This document shows positions 1 to 5,377 of a stretch of 5,377 nt of DNA, piece after piece. A program made the translations under genes and the position numbers. The notes beneath the pieces were generated by a model. It searched no databases and was not told the origin of the DNA. It saw only the letters and a list, made by a program, of their open reading frames with translations. Numbering within the stretch: the stretch's first letter is position 1; every line of letters begins with the position of its first letter. The DNA is from Desulfobulbaceae bacterium (GTDB taxonomy: Bacteria > Desulfobacterota > Desulfobulbia > Desulfobulbales > Desulfobulbaceae), in contig JALXCX010000283.1 of NCBI GenBank assembly GCA_026990725.1, positions 1 to 5,377 on the forward strand. The letters are read 5' to 3'.

Positions 1-153
1 AATGCCCGTGCCCGGAATATTGGCTGGCGGATTGATTATTTTGTCGTTGATCCGGGCAGCCGGGACAGGGTAAAAAACGCAGAAATACATGATGAGATTA
101 CCGGCTCGGATCATTGTCCGGTGAGTATTGATTTTATAGATGAATTACCATGA
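1..153 (+). CDS. xthA: Exodeoxyribonuclease III (AP endonuclease family), C-terminal end
   Basis: Only the last 50 codons and the TGA stop lie in the window; the gene begins to the left. ExoIII-family enzymes cut DNA 5' of abasic sites and degrade one strand of duplex DNA 3' to 5' in base-excision repair. Two family signatures are visible. Residues 6-13 of the fragment (NIGWRIDY) match the RNxGWRIDY block that holds a catalytic Asp. Residues 35-40 (GSDHCP) match the GSDHCPV block that holds the active-site His. The protein ends about ten residues after that block, as is normal, so the C terminus is intact. The stop overlaps the start of the response regulator as ATGA, which implies cotranscription and translational coupling. 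The family is clear. Assignment to xthA rather than a paralogous member (exoA type) is less certain because the N-terminal part is missing. Confidence 0.9.
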   Translation, partial: NARARNIGWRIDYFVVDPGSRDRVKNAEIHDEITGSDHCPVSIDFIDELP

Positions 154-803
154 AACCGTATAGAATCATTATTGCTGATGACCACAGTCTCATCAGGAAG
201 GGAATAAAATCCATCATCAGTCAGACAGAGGATATGGAGGTCGTCTCCGAAGCGGCAGATGGACAGGAGTTGATCGATCAGATAGGGGAACATCAGCCGG
301 ATATGGTCATCCTTGATATTTCCATGCCTAAAATGAACGGCATTGAAACCGTGTCAATTTTGCGGGAACGCTTTGCAGATGTCCGTATCCTGATTCTTAC
401 CATGCATGCACAGGCCCAGTATGTTTACCAGACAATTTCTTCCGGGGCGCATGGGTATCTACTCAAAGATGATTCAGATACAGAATTATGCACAGCCATT
501 GAAACAGTACATCAGGGTAAGATTTATATCTCCCCTCAGCTGGTTTCTGAGGTAAGCGGTGGAATGGTTTCTGCCATTCACGATCAGAAAGAAAGCCCCC
601 TTGTTAAGTTGACCAAACGTGAAAAACAGGTTTTGCGGATGGTGGTTAAAGGGAAAACCAGTAAGCAGATGGCGGAAACGCTGTGCTTGAGTCCCCGAAC
701 AATTGATCATCACAGGGCCAGTCTTCTGAAAAAATTTAAGAAGAAAAAAACCGTTGATCTTGTCAACCATGTGGTACGTAACTCTATTGTAGTTCCTGAA
801 TAG
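150..803 (+). CDS. NarL/FixJ-family two-component response regulator (REC + LuxR-type HTH)
   Basis: The 217-residue protein has the usual length and order for this class. The receiver domain spans residues 4-120, with acidic pocket D10/D11, phospho-acceptor D56 (in VILDISMPKMNG), T84 and K106 all present, so it should be phosphorylatable. The LuxR-type DNA-binding domain spans about residues 152-215 and starts at LTKREKQVL, with the recognition-helix region SPRTIDHHRASLLKKF. Residues 194-200 (KKFKKKK) are unusually lysine-rich where family members more often have KLGVxxR. The ATG overlaps the stop of xthA and has no good Shine-Dalgarno, so translation is probably coupled. No sensor kinase is visible, so within this window it is an orphan. 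Its target genes cannot be named from sequence. GGTAGTT dyads just downstream (836-878) are candidate binding sites, by inference only. The family call is very sure; the physiological role is unknown. Confidence 0.95.
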   Translation: MKPYRIIIADDHSLIRKGIKSIISQTEDMEVVSEAADGQELIDQIGEHQPDMVILDISMPKMNGIETVSILRERFADVRILILTMHAQAQYVYQTISSGAHGYLLKDDSDTELCTAIETVHQGKIYISPQLVSEVSGGMVSAIHDQKESPLVKLTKREKQVLRMVVKGKTSKQMAETLCLSPRTIDHHRASLLKKFKKKKTVDLVNHVVRNSIVVPE

Positions 804-836
804 TTTTCTTTGTTTCCTCCTTGCCCTGCAATAAAT

Positions 837-852
837 TAGGTAGTTTTACCTA
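837..852. promoter_or_regulatory. Perfect inverted repeat TAGGTA-GTTT-TACCTA, candidate regulator operator
   Basis: A 6-bp perfect dyad with a 4-base centre lies 33 bases after the response regulator stop. No T-tract follows, so it is not an intrinsic terminator by itself. The sequence GGTAGTT in its left half (839-845) recurs exactly 24 bases downstream (863-869) within the next element. Short dyads of this GTA..TAC type resemble sites bound by NarL/FixJ-family regulators. A match between TACCTAT (847-853) and the NarL-type heptamer TACYYMT is visible but could be chance. Binding by the adjacent regulator is inference. Confidence 0.4.
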
Positions 853-857
853 TATAA

Positions 858-879
858 AATTGGGTAGTTCCCTCAATTG
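858..879 (+). promoter_or_regulatory. 22-base conserved motif, copy 1 (upstream of HU)
   Basis: The core reads GGGTAGTTCCCTCAATTG. A second copy with 19 of 22 identities lies on the minus strand at 2214-2235 in the gap before lgt. Both copies are intergenic and point toward the downstream gene. Conservation covers bases that do not pair in a hairpin, and copy 2 has no T-tract, which favours a protein-binding site or promoter element over a shared terminator. The regulator bound is unknown. Confidence 0.45.
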
Positions 880-886
880 TTTTTTT
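858..886 (+). terminator. Possible intrinsic terminator after the response regulator
   Basis: AATTGGG (858-864) can pair with CTCAATT (872-878), with one G-T wobble and a 7-base loop, followed by G and then seven T (880-886). This has the shape of a weak rho-independent terminator for the xth-regulator transcript. The stem is AT-rich. The same bases form copy 1 of the conserved 22-base motif, so the hairpin may be incidental to an operator. Confidence 0.5.
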
Positions 887-951
887 CCAGGAAATGCGTT
901 TTAGAAGAAGACTCAAAAGTAATTGCTTATGTTTACTTGTACGCAAGAGAG

Positions 952-960
952 AAAGGGGGA
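952..960 (+). promoter_or_regulatory. Ribosome binding site that fixes the HU start
   Basis: AAAGGGGGA lies just before the ATG at 965, with about five bases between the G run and the start. This supports that ATG over the in-frame TTG at 923, which would add 14 residues not seen in HU proteins. Confidence 0.75.
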
Positions 961-964
961 TAAA

Positions 965-1237
965 ATGAATAAGAATGATCTTGTCGAATCAATTGCCCGT
1001 TCGGCTAATATCAGTAAGGTTGCGGCCGAACGCGGTTTGAACGGAATGCTGCAGACAATGTCCAGTGCTATGGAAGGCGGGGAGCGTGTGACCCTGGTTG
1101 GTTTTGGGAGTTTTTCAGTGATTGACCGTGCCCCCCGTCTGGGCCGTAATCCGCGCACCGGTGAAGAAGTACCCATACCATCGCGTCGTGGTGTAAAGTT
1201 TCGTCCGGGGAAAGCTCTGGTTGAGAAAATTCAGTAA
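965..1237 (+). CDS. HU-family histone-like DNA-binding protein
   Basis: This 90-residue protein has the exact usual size of HU. HU dimers bind and bend DNA with little sequence preference, compacting the nucleoid and assisting replication, repair and recombination. The N-terminal helical region (residues 1-38, starting MNKNDLVESIA) is followed by the signature VGFGSF at 45-50. The DNA-binding beta arm carries GRNPRTGEEV at 60-69, with the intercalating proline at P63. The end, GVKFRPGKALVEKI, is typical of the family. The start at ATG 965 has a strong purine-rich ribosome binding site. The gene stands alone, between a probable terminator upstream and a strong one downstream, so it is likely monocistronic. 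I could not find a convincing -35/-10 pair in 887-950. A conserved motif at 858-879 could help control it. HU versus IHF is settled in favour of HU by overall character, but which HU paralogue is not. Confidence 0.95.
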   Translation: MNKNDLVESIARSANISKVAAERGLNGMLQTMSSAMEGGERVTLVGFGSFSVIDRAPRLGRNPRTGEEVPIPSRRGVKFRPGKALVEKIQ

Positions 1238-1284
1238 TCTTTTTCGTTATCTGCTTCTCTGGCAGTTAACATTTTTTCCGGGAG

Positions 1285-1327
1285 AATGACGGGTACTTCT
1301 GCTCAGGAAGTTCCCGTCATTTTTTTT
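1285..1327 (+). terminator. Strong rho-independent terminator of the HU gene
   Basis: A long stem pairs 1285-1300 with 1306-1321. It has nine consecutive pairs (AATGACGGG with CCCGTCATT), one T-T mismatch, then six more pairs including one G-T wobble. The loop is GCTCA, and a T-tract follows through 1327. It terminates plus-strand transcription. The minus-strand reading has no T-tract after the hairpin, so it should be a poor terminator for lgt. The right arm and T-tract lie inside the 3' end of lgt. Confidence 0.9.
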
Positions 1328-2112
1328 CGTATCAGCCAGAGCAGACCGCCAAAAACCAGCATTGAAAGGCTGAGAATCTGCCCCATGGTCATATTCGCAA
1401 ACACATGGCCAAGCTGTGGATCCGGTTCCCGGAAAAATTCGACCAGAAAACGCATTACGCCATACAGGATAAGGAACAGGGCCAGCATCGAGCCATGGGG
1501 CCAGTTTTTTTTGTACTGCTCCTGCCAGGGTCGTTTTTTTAAGGACCAGAGGATGGTGAAGAGCAGTATCCCCTCCAGTGCGGCCTCATAGAGTTGTGAC
1601 GGGTGTCGCGGCAAAGGGCCGCCTGCGGGAAACACCATGGCCCAGGGGACATCTGTTATCCGGCCAAAGAGTTCATCATTTATAAAATTGGCTATTCTGC
1701 CAAGCCCAAGACCAATTGGGACCGTGACCACATATATATCTGCAGTCTTCCAGAAGTCCAGATGCTTGCGCCAGGAAAACAGTGCGCCACCGACAAGCAC
1801 GCCAATACAACCCCCGTGAAACGACATCCCCCCCTGCCAGGTGGCCAGAATTTCAAAAGGGTGCTGGCTGTAATAGGAAAAATTGTAGAAAGTGACATAG
1901 CCGATCCGTCCGCCAAGAATTACCCCGGCAATGATGGCAAGGTTGAGATTGTCCTGAAGAACGAGCAACCTCTCAAAATTAATTTTTCTGGCCTGGTGCC
2001 GAGCCAGAAGGTGGGCGGCAATAAAGCCCAGAATGTACATGACTCCGTACCAGCGGATTTTGAATGGGCCAATGGACACGATTATCGGATTAATATGTGG
2101 ATAGGCAAGCAT
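1303..2112 (-). CDS. lgt: Phosphatidylglycerol--prolipoprotein diacylglyceryl transferase
   Basis: Lgt is the inner-membrane enzyme that moves diacylglycerol from phosphatidylglycerol to the lipobox cysteine of prolipoproteins, the first step of lipoprotein maturation. The 269-residue length is usual. Hallmarks in order are: N-terminal PHINP and IRWYGVMY (residues 5-26), GGRIGYVTFYN (67-77), GGMSFHGG with the essential-type H99, GRIANFINDELFGR with R139 (138-151), PRHPSQLYEA (168-177), and VEFFREPDPQLG near the C terminus. Several hydrophobic membrane segments are evident. The start gives the normal N terminus but has no clear Shine-Dalgarno. mnmG lies 159 bases upstream on the same strand with no strong terminator between, so cotranscription is likely. 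A conserved motif (2214-2235) in that gap may add separate control. The last codons overlap the HU terminator from the convergent gene. The call is firm. Confidence 0.97.
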   Translation of the reverse strand: MLAYPHINPIIVSIGPFKIRWYGVMYILGFIAAHLLARHQARKINFERLLVLQDNLNLAIIAGVILGGRIGYVTFYNFSYYSQHPFEILATWQGGMSFHGGCIGVLVGGALFSWRKHLDFWKTADIYVVTVPIGLGLGRIANFINDELFGRITDVPWAMVFPAGGPLPRHPSQLYEAALEGILLFTILWSLKKRPWQEQYKKNWPHGSMLALFLILYGVMRFLVEFFREPDPQLGHVFANMTMGQILSLSMLVFGGLLWLIRKKMTGTS

Positions 2113-2213
2113 GGGCGTTGGGCGCAGAGGTTGGCGACTCTGTTGATTTTTGTTGTGATCTTTTCGTGATGCTCTTGTTTTCTCCCGGAAACATTGTGCA
2201 TTCGTCTGTGGTA

Positions 2214-2235
2214 CAATTGAGAGAATTACCCGATT
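2214..2235 (-). promoter_or_regulatory. 22-base conserved motif, copy 2 (upstream of lgt)
   Basis: Read on the minus strand, the core is GGGTAATTCTCTCAATTG. It differs from copy 1 (858-879, +) at three of 22 positions. It lies 102 bases before the lgt start and 37 bases after the mnmG stop. A TTGTAC sequence overlaps its downstream edge and could act as a -35, but the matching -10 about 17 bases on (TGTTTC) is poor. The motif suggests lgt has regulated internal transcription, which is inference. Confidence 0.45.
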
Positions 2236-2271
2236 CTGAATAGAACACCATCTTCAAGGCTACTCCTGGGG

Positions 2272-4155
2272 TTAGAGAAGACCCATTTTCTTTAGATGCA
2301 CCTGGAGCACGGAAACCGCGGCCGGGGTTACTCCGGAAATACGGGAAGCCTGTCCAAGAGAACGGGGCTGGACTGTGGTAAGTTTTTCCACGACCTCATT
2401 TGAGAGTCCGGGCAGGGTGTTGTACTCAATGTCTTCGGGCAGTTTTGTCCGTTCCAGTTTGGCAAAGCGGTCAACCTGTTCCTGCTGCCGTTTGATATAA
2501 CCTGCATATTTAATCTGCAGCTCCACCTCGTCACCAAAGTCAAGAGTGTCAAGATCAACCGGCAGTTCAACTTCGGCAAGCCGGGCAAGTTCGGCCATCC
2601 GGCTCAGTTTGATTTCCGGCCTCCGGAGCAGTTCGGTCATGGTCATGGCCTGAGTCAGTGGGGTAGAACCTTGTGCCTCAAGAAAGGAGTTGACGGCCTT
2701 TGATGGTTTGATTCGAATATGGAGCAGGGCCGCAACAGTCTCTTCGATGGCAGATTTTTTGGTTAAAAATGATGTCCAGGTCGCCTCGTCGATAAGCCCG
2801 AGCTGGTGGCCGATTTTGCGCAGGCGCAGGTCAGCGTTATCTTCACGCAGAAGCAGACGGTATTCGGCACGGGACGTGAACAAGCGGTAAGGTTCCCGTG
2901 TGCCAAGGGTGACCAGATCATCTATTAAGACGCCAATATAGGCCTGGGACCGGCCTAAAATGAGTGGTTTTTCCTCTCGTATCTGCCTGACCGCGTTGAT
3001 GGCCGCAATAAGCCCCTGGCCGGCTGCTTCTTCATAGCCTGAGGTGCCGTTTATCTGTCCGGCATGGAATAGCCCCTGTATTTTTTTGGTCTCAAGGGAT
3101 GGCTTGAGTTCAAGGGGATCAATATAATCATACTCAATGGCATAGCCCGGGCGGATGATCCGGGCGTTTTCAAGCCCTGCTATGGAGTGTACCATGTCTA
3201 CCTGTACCTTAAGCGGCAGGCTTGTCGGGATGCCGTTTGGATAGACCTCTACTGTGTCCAGCCCTTCTGGTTCCAGAAAAACCTGATGGCGTAGTTTATC
3301 CGGAAAGCGCATGACTTTATCTTCTATGGAAGGGCAGTATCGTGCGCCAATCCCCTCGATAATACCTGCATACATGGGGGATTGACCAATGCCCTGTCGG
3401 ATGATTTCATGGGTGTTTTCGTTGGTATAGGTGATATAACAGGGGCGCTGAGGCAGGACAGGTGTTTTACCGCTGGAAAAAGAGAACAGGGACGGAGTCT
3501 TGTCGGTATACTGCGGTTCAAGTTGCGCATAATCAATGGTGTTGCCGTCAAGGCGGGGAACAGTCCCGGTTTTCATCCTGCCCACAGTAAAGTCAATGTC
3601 TTTATACCAGTTGGCCAAGCGGGTGGAAGGAGCATCGCCCATGCGTCCTGCAGGAAAATTTTTAAGCCCCACATGGATAAGCCCGTTTAAAAAGGTGCCG
3701 GTGCAGACGACGACAGCTTGTGCTGTAATTCTTTCATCAAGTGAGGTCTTAATCCCTGTGACCCGGTTGTTTTTAACGAGAATTTCGTCCACAACGGTCT
3801 GGCGGATTTCAAGATTTTCCTGATTTTCGAGAATGTTTTTCATGCGCAGGCGGTAGAGCAGCCGGTCTGCCTGGGCGCGGGATGAACGTACTGCCGGACC
3901 TTTACTGGTGTTCAGTCTGCGGAACTGAATGCCGGTGGCATCAATATTTTTGGCCATTTCCCCGCCAAGGGCGTCAATCTCTTTGACCAGATGTCCCTTG
4001 GCCAGCCCGCCAATGGCCGGATTGCAGGACATCGCACCAATGGTGTCTGCATTGATAATACAGACAAGGGTCTTGCAGCCCATACGGGCGCAGGCAAGGG
4101 CGGCCTCACATCCTGCATGTCCGGCACCGATTATAACAACATCAAATGTATTCAT
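2272..4155 (-). CDS. mnmG: tRNA uridine-5-carboxymethylaminomethyl modification enzyme MnmG (GidA)
   Basis: MnmG works with the GTPase MnmE in the cytoplasm to place the (carboxymethyl)aminomethyl group on wobble U34 of certain tRNAs, using FAD, NADH and a folate one-carbon donor. The 627 residues match the family's usual length. Visible hallmarks are the N-terminal FAD dinucleotide fold (VIIGAGHAGCEAA, 7-19), the first conserved cysteine in CNPAIGGLAKGHLVKEID (C44), RGPAVRS-like KGPAVRSSRAQ (85-95), the second conserved cysteine in GARYCPSIEDK (C274), HAGQINGTSGYEEAAGQG (364-381), and FTSRAEYRLLLREDNADLRL (426-445). The C-terminal helical tRNA/MnmE-binding region includes YAGYIKRQQ and ends in PAAVSVLQVHLKK. 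No frameshift or missing key residue is seen. The ATG gives the normal N terminus but lacks a clear Shine-Dalgarno (T-rich spacer). mnmE is not in the window. The gene is transcribed divergently from the flavodiiron gene and probably continues into lgt. Confidence 0.98.
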   Translation of the reverse strand: MNTFDVVIIGAGHAGCEAALACARMGCKTLVCIINADTIGAMSCNPAIGGLAKGHLVKEIDALGGEMAKNIDATGIQFRRLNTSKGPAVRSSRAQADRLLYRLRMKNILENQENLEIRQTVVDEILVKNNRVTGIKTSLDERITAQAVVVCTGTFLNGLIHVGLKNFPAGRMGDAPSTRLANWYKDIDFTVGRMKTGTVPRLDGNTIDYAQLEPQYTDKTPSLFSFSSGKTPVLPQRPCYITYTNENTHEIIRQGIGQSPMYAGIIEGIGARYCPSIEDKVMRFPDKLRHQVFLEPEGLDTVEVYPNGIPTSLPLKVQVDMVHSIAGLENARIIRPGYAIEYDYIDPLELKPSLETKKIQGLFHAGQINGTSGYEEAAGQGLIAAINAVRQIREEKPLILGRSQAYIGVLIDDLVTLGTREPYRLFTSRAEYRLLLREDNADLRLRKIGHQLGLIDEATWTSFLTKKSAIEETVAALLHIRIKPSKAVNSFLEAQGSTPLTQAMTMTELLRRPEIKLSRMAELARLAEVELPVDLDTLDFGDEVELQIKYAGYIKRQQEQVDRFAKLERTKLPEDIEYNTLPGLSNEVVEKLTTVQPRSLGQASRISGVTPAAVSVLQVHLKKMGLL

Positions 4156-4311
4156 AAAAAACAGCGTTCGAAATAAGGATCATTTTGCGACAATGCACGG
4201 TGCTCTCCGGTTCGGACAGCGATTTTATTCCTGTTCTTTCATAACACGTTGCCGGGAAAACTGAAAAGTAAAACAGAGTCAGGGGTATCGGTGGGGCAGG
4301 AATTTTTACTG

Positions 4312-4339
4312 TTGTCATATGCACGCAATAGAGTATTTT
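4312..4339 (+). promoter_or_regulatory. Candidate sigma-70-type promoter for the flavodiiron protein gene
   Basis: TTGTCA (4312-4317) and TATTTT (4334-4339) are 16 bases apart, with 5/6 and 4/6 matches to consensus. Transcription would begin near 4346, about 40 bases before the start codon. I saw no convincing palindromic operator beside it. The spacing is slightly short and the -10 weak, so this is tentative. Confidence 0.3.
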
Positions 4340-4340
4340 A

Positions 4341-4370
4341 TCTATACATTAAGCGACTTGTTCATCTCAA
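4341..4370 (-). promoter_or_regulatory. Candidate sigma-70-type promoter for mnmG
   Basis: On the minus strand, TTGAGA (4370-4365) and TATAGA (4346-4341) are separated by 18 bases, giving 5/6 and 4/6 matches to consensus. Transcription would start near 4334 and leave a leader of roughly 180 bases before mnmG. The element overlaps the 5' leader and ribosome binding site of the divergent gene. It was found by eye only. Confidence 0.3.
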
Positions 4371-4376
4371 AGGAGG
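4370..4376 (+). promoter_or_regulatory. Consensus ribosome binding site of the flavodiiron protein gene
   Basis: AAGGAGG lies seven bases before the ATG at 4384. It is the strongest Shine-Dalgarno in the window and fixes that start. It suggests high translation, in contrast to the SD-poor starts of mnmG and lgt. Confidence 0.85.
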
Positions 4377-4383
4377 GAAAGCA

Positions 4384-5377
4384 ATGAAAGCAACGGCCAT
4401 GGCAGAGGGTATATACCGGTTGGGGATAAATCTTGAAAGTGATCAGCTCTTTGAGGGTATGTGGCCGATGACAGATGGAATTTCCATTAATTCCTATGTG
4501 ATCAAAGGAGAGAAGACAGCCATTATTGACTTGACTGAGGATGTCGATGATAAACCGCTGCAGTTTGAACGAGAGTTGGCCTCCATTTCTCTACAGCCCG
4601 AAGATGTTGATTACCTGATTATCAACCACATGGAGCCTGATCACACCAGCTGGCTGCCTGCGTTTTACCGGAAGAATCCGAATTTGCAGTTTTACATCAC
4701 CGAAAAAGGTGCGGATGTACTCAAGGCTTTTTGCGGTATTGAAAAAAATGTTCATAGAGTAAAAACCGGAGATACGCTTGATCTGGGACAGGGAAAGGAA
4801 CTGGTTTTTTATGAGGCCCCCAACCTTCACTGGCCGGAAACCATGTTTTCGTATGAAAAATCTTCAGGTATCCTTTTCTCCTGTGATGCCTTTGGCTCAT
4901 ATGGGGCAATAACCGATGTCGTTTTTGACGATCAACTCTCCTCGGAACAGCATAGATTTTTTATGGAAGAGGCTCTGCGTTATTACGCAAATATTATCGG
5001 TGGGTTTTCCATGTTTGTCACCAAGGCCATTGCGCTGGTCGAAGATCTGGATATCAAGATGGTGGCTCCGTCACACGGTATTGTCTGGCGGGAAAATCCC
5101 AAGGCTATCATTGAGGAATATACAAAGTTTGCGGGCTATATGACTGGCCCTGCCGAGCCGGAGATCACTGTTGTCTGGTCAAGTATGTACGGCAATACCG
5201 GGCAGATAGTAAACAGTATGGTGCAGGGGGTACGTGGAGAAGGTGTTCCGGTGCACATCTACCGGGTTCCCCATGATCACGTCGGCTTTATTTTGGCCTC
5301 AGCCTGGAAGTCTGCCGGGCTGATCCTGGGAATGCCAACCTATGAGTACAGGATGTTCCCGCCCATGGCCTGGGTAC
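4384..5377 (+). CDS. Flavodiiron protein (FprA / rubredoxin:oxygen oxidoreductase type), 3' end cut by window
   Basis: Flavodiiron proteins reduce O2 to water, or NO to N2O, in the cytoplasm of anaerobes, taking electrons usually from rubredoxin, and so protect against oxygen or nitrosative stress. The 331 visible codons are open to the window edge; family members are about 400 residues. The N-terminal metallo-beta-lactamase-like domain (about 1-255) carries all six diiron ligands in the known pattern: H82, E84 and D86 in NHMEPDHTS, H149 in NLHWPET, D168 in SCDAFG, and H231 in PSHG. The flavodoxin-like domain begins near 260, with the FMN phosphate loop WSSMYGNTGQIV (265-276), and continues through GLILGMPTYEY. 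The start at 4384 has a consensus ribosome binding site. No rubredoxin gene is visible, but one could lie downstream, and a C-terminal fusion cannot be excluded. O2 versus NO preference cannot be read from this sequence. Confidence 0.95.
   Translation, partial: MKATAMAEGIYRLGINLESDQLFEGMWPMTDGISINSYVIKGEKTAIIDLTEDVDDKPLQFERELASISLQPEDVDYLIINHMEPDHTSWLPAFYRKNPNLQFYITEKGADVLKAFCGIEKNVHRVKTGDTLDLGQGKELVFYEAPNLHWPETMFSYEKSSGILFSCDAFGSYGAITDVVFDDQLSSEQHRFFMEEALRYYANIIGGFSMFVTKAIALVEDLDIKMVAPSHGIVWRENPKAIIEEYTKFAGYMTGPAEPEITVVWSSMYGNTGQIVNSMVQGVRGEGVPVHIYRVPHDHVGFILASAWKSAGLILGMPTYEYRMFPPMAWV

Noticed and set aside
142..149. GAATTACC just before the response regulator start, matching part of motif copy 2.
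   Set aside because: Only eight bases match, they lie in xth codons, and the CTCAATTG half of the motif is missing.
923..964. An in-frame TTG start that would extend HU by 14 residues.
   Set aside because: The strong ribosome binding site at 952-960 serves the ATG at 965, and the 90-residue product is the standard HU length.
1285..1321. The HU terminator hairpin as a bidirectional terminator that also ends lgt.
   Set aside because: After the hairpin the minus strand continues CTCCCGGAAAAAATG, with no T-tract, so intrinsic termination in that direction is unlikely.
1603..2169. A 188-codon plus-strand open frame antisense to lgt.
   Set aside because: It lies opposite a gene with all family hallmarks, shows no domain of its own, and is typical of an antisense shadow frame.
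1275..2191. The 12-mer TTTCCGGGAGAA present at 1275-1286 (+) and at 2180-2191 (-).
   Set aside because: A shared 12-mer is expected about once or twice by chance when both strands of a window this size are compared, and the flanks do not extend it.
2090..2251. A 53-codon minus-strand reading frame filling the mnmG-lgt gap and running past the lgt start, with AGGAG 11 bases before its ATG.
   Set aside because: The composition looks random, no family is recognisable, the ribosome binding site is too far from the start, and the frame contains the conserved non-coding motif. It could couple translation to the SD-less lgt, but nothing else supports it.
4142..4324. A 60-codon minus-strand reading frame ending 14 bases inside mnmG.
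   Set aside because: It has no ribosome binding site and no recognisable family, and it covers the divergent promoter region. Most likely a chance open frame.

Overview
The window looks like a chromosomal housekeeping segment of an anaerobic or microaerophilic Gram-negative bacterium. GC is intermediate, by eye a little under half. A flavodiiron protein lies beside HU, lgt and mnmG, and the Lgt and MnmG sequences are of proteobacterial type. My best guess is a sulfur-metabolising member of the Desulfobacterota (former Deltaproteobacteria, perhaps Desulfobulbales), but that is inference from gene character, not from a search.

Layout, left to right. Positions 1-153 hold the last 50 codons of an exodeoxyribonuclease III gene (+). 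It overlaps by 4 bases (ATGA) a complete NarL/FixJ-type response regulator (150-803, +). A 161-base gap follows (804-964). It carries a perfect GGTA-type dyad, then an imperfect hairpin with a T-tract, then the strong ribosome binding site of an HU-family DNA-binding protein (965-1237, +). HU converges on lgt (1303-2112, -). The HU terminator hairpin shares its right arm and T-tract with the last codons of lgt. Upstream of lgt on the minus strand, across a 159-base gap, is mnmG (2272-4155, -), the tRNA wobble-uridine modification enzyme. A 228-base divergent intergenic region (4156-4383) separates mnmG from an FprA/ROO-type flavodiiron protein gene (4384 onward, +), which runs off the right edge after 331 codons.

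The genes do not form one pathway. xth and the regulator are probably cotranscribed. mnmG and lgt are probably cotranscribed, although lgt may also have its own promoter. HU and the flavodiiron gene are probably single units. Every full-length protein belongs to a well-known family with its key residues intact, and I see no new multigene system.

The signal the genes do not explain is a 22-base motif with 19 identities between its two copies. One copy is in the gap before HU (858-879, +) and the other in the gap before lgt (2214-2235, -), each oriented toward its downstream gene. Next to the first copy is a perfect GGTA/TACC dyad. Together these look like operator sites, possibly for a LuxR/FixJ-type regulator such as the one encoded alongside. 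No RNA gene, mobile element, CRISPR array or origin was seen.
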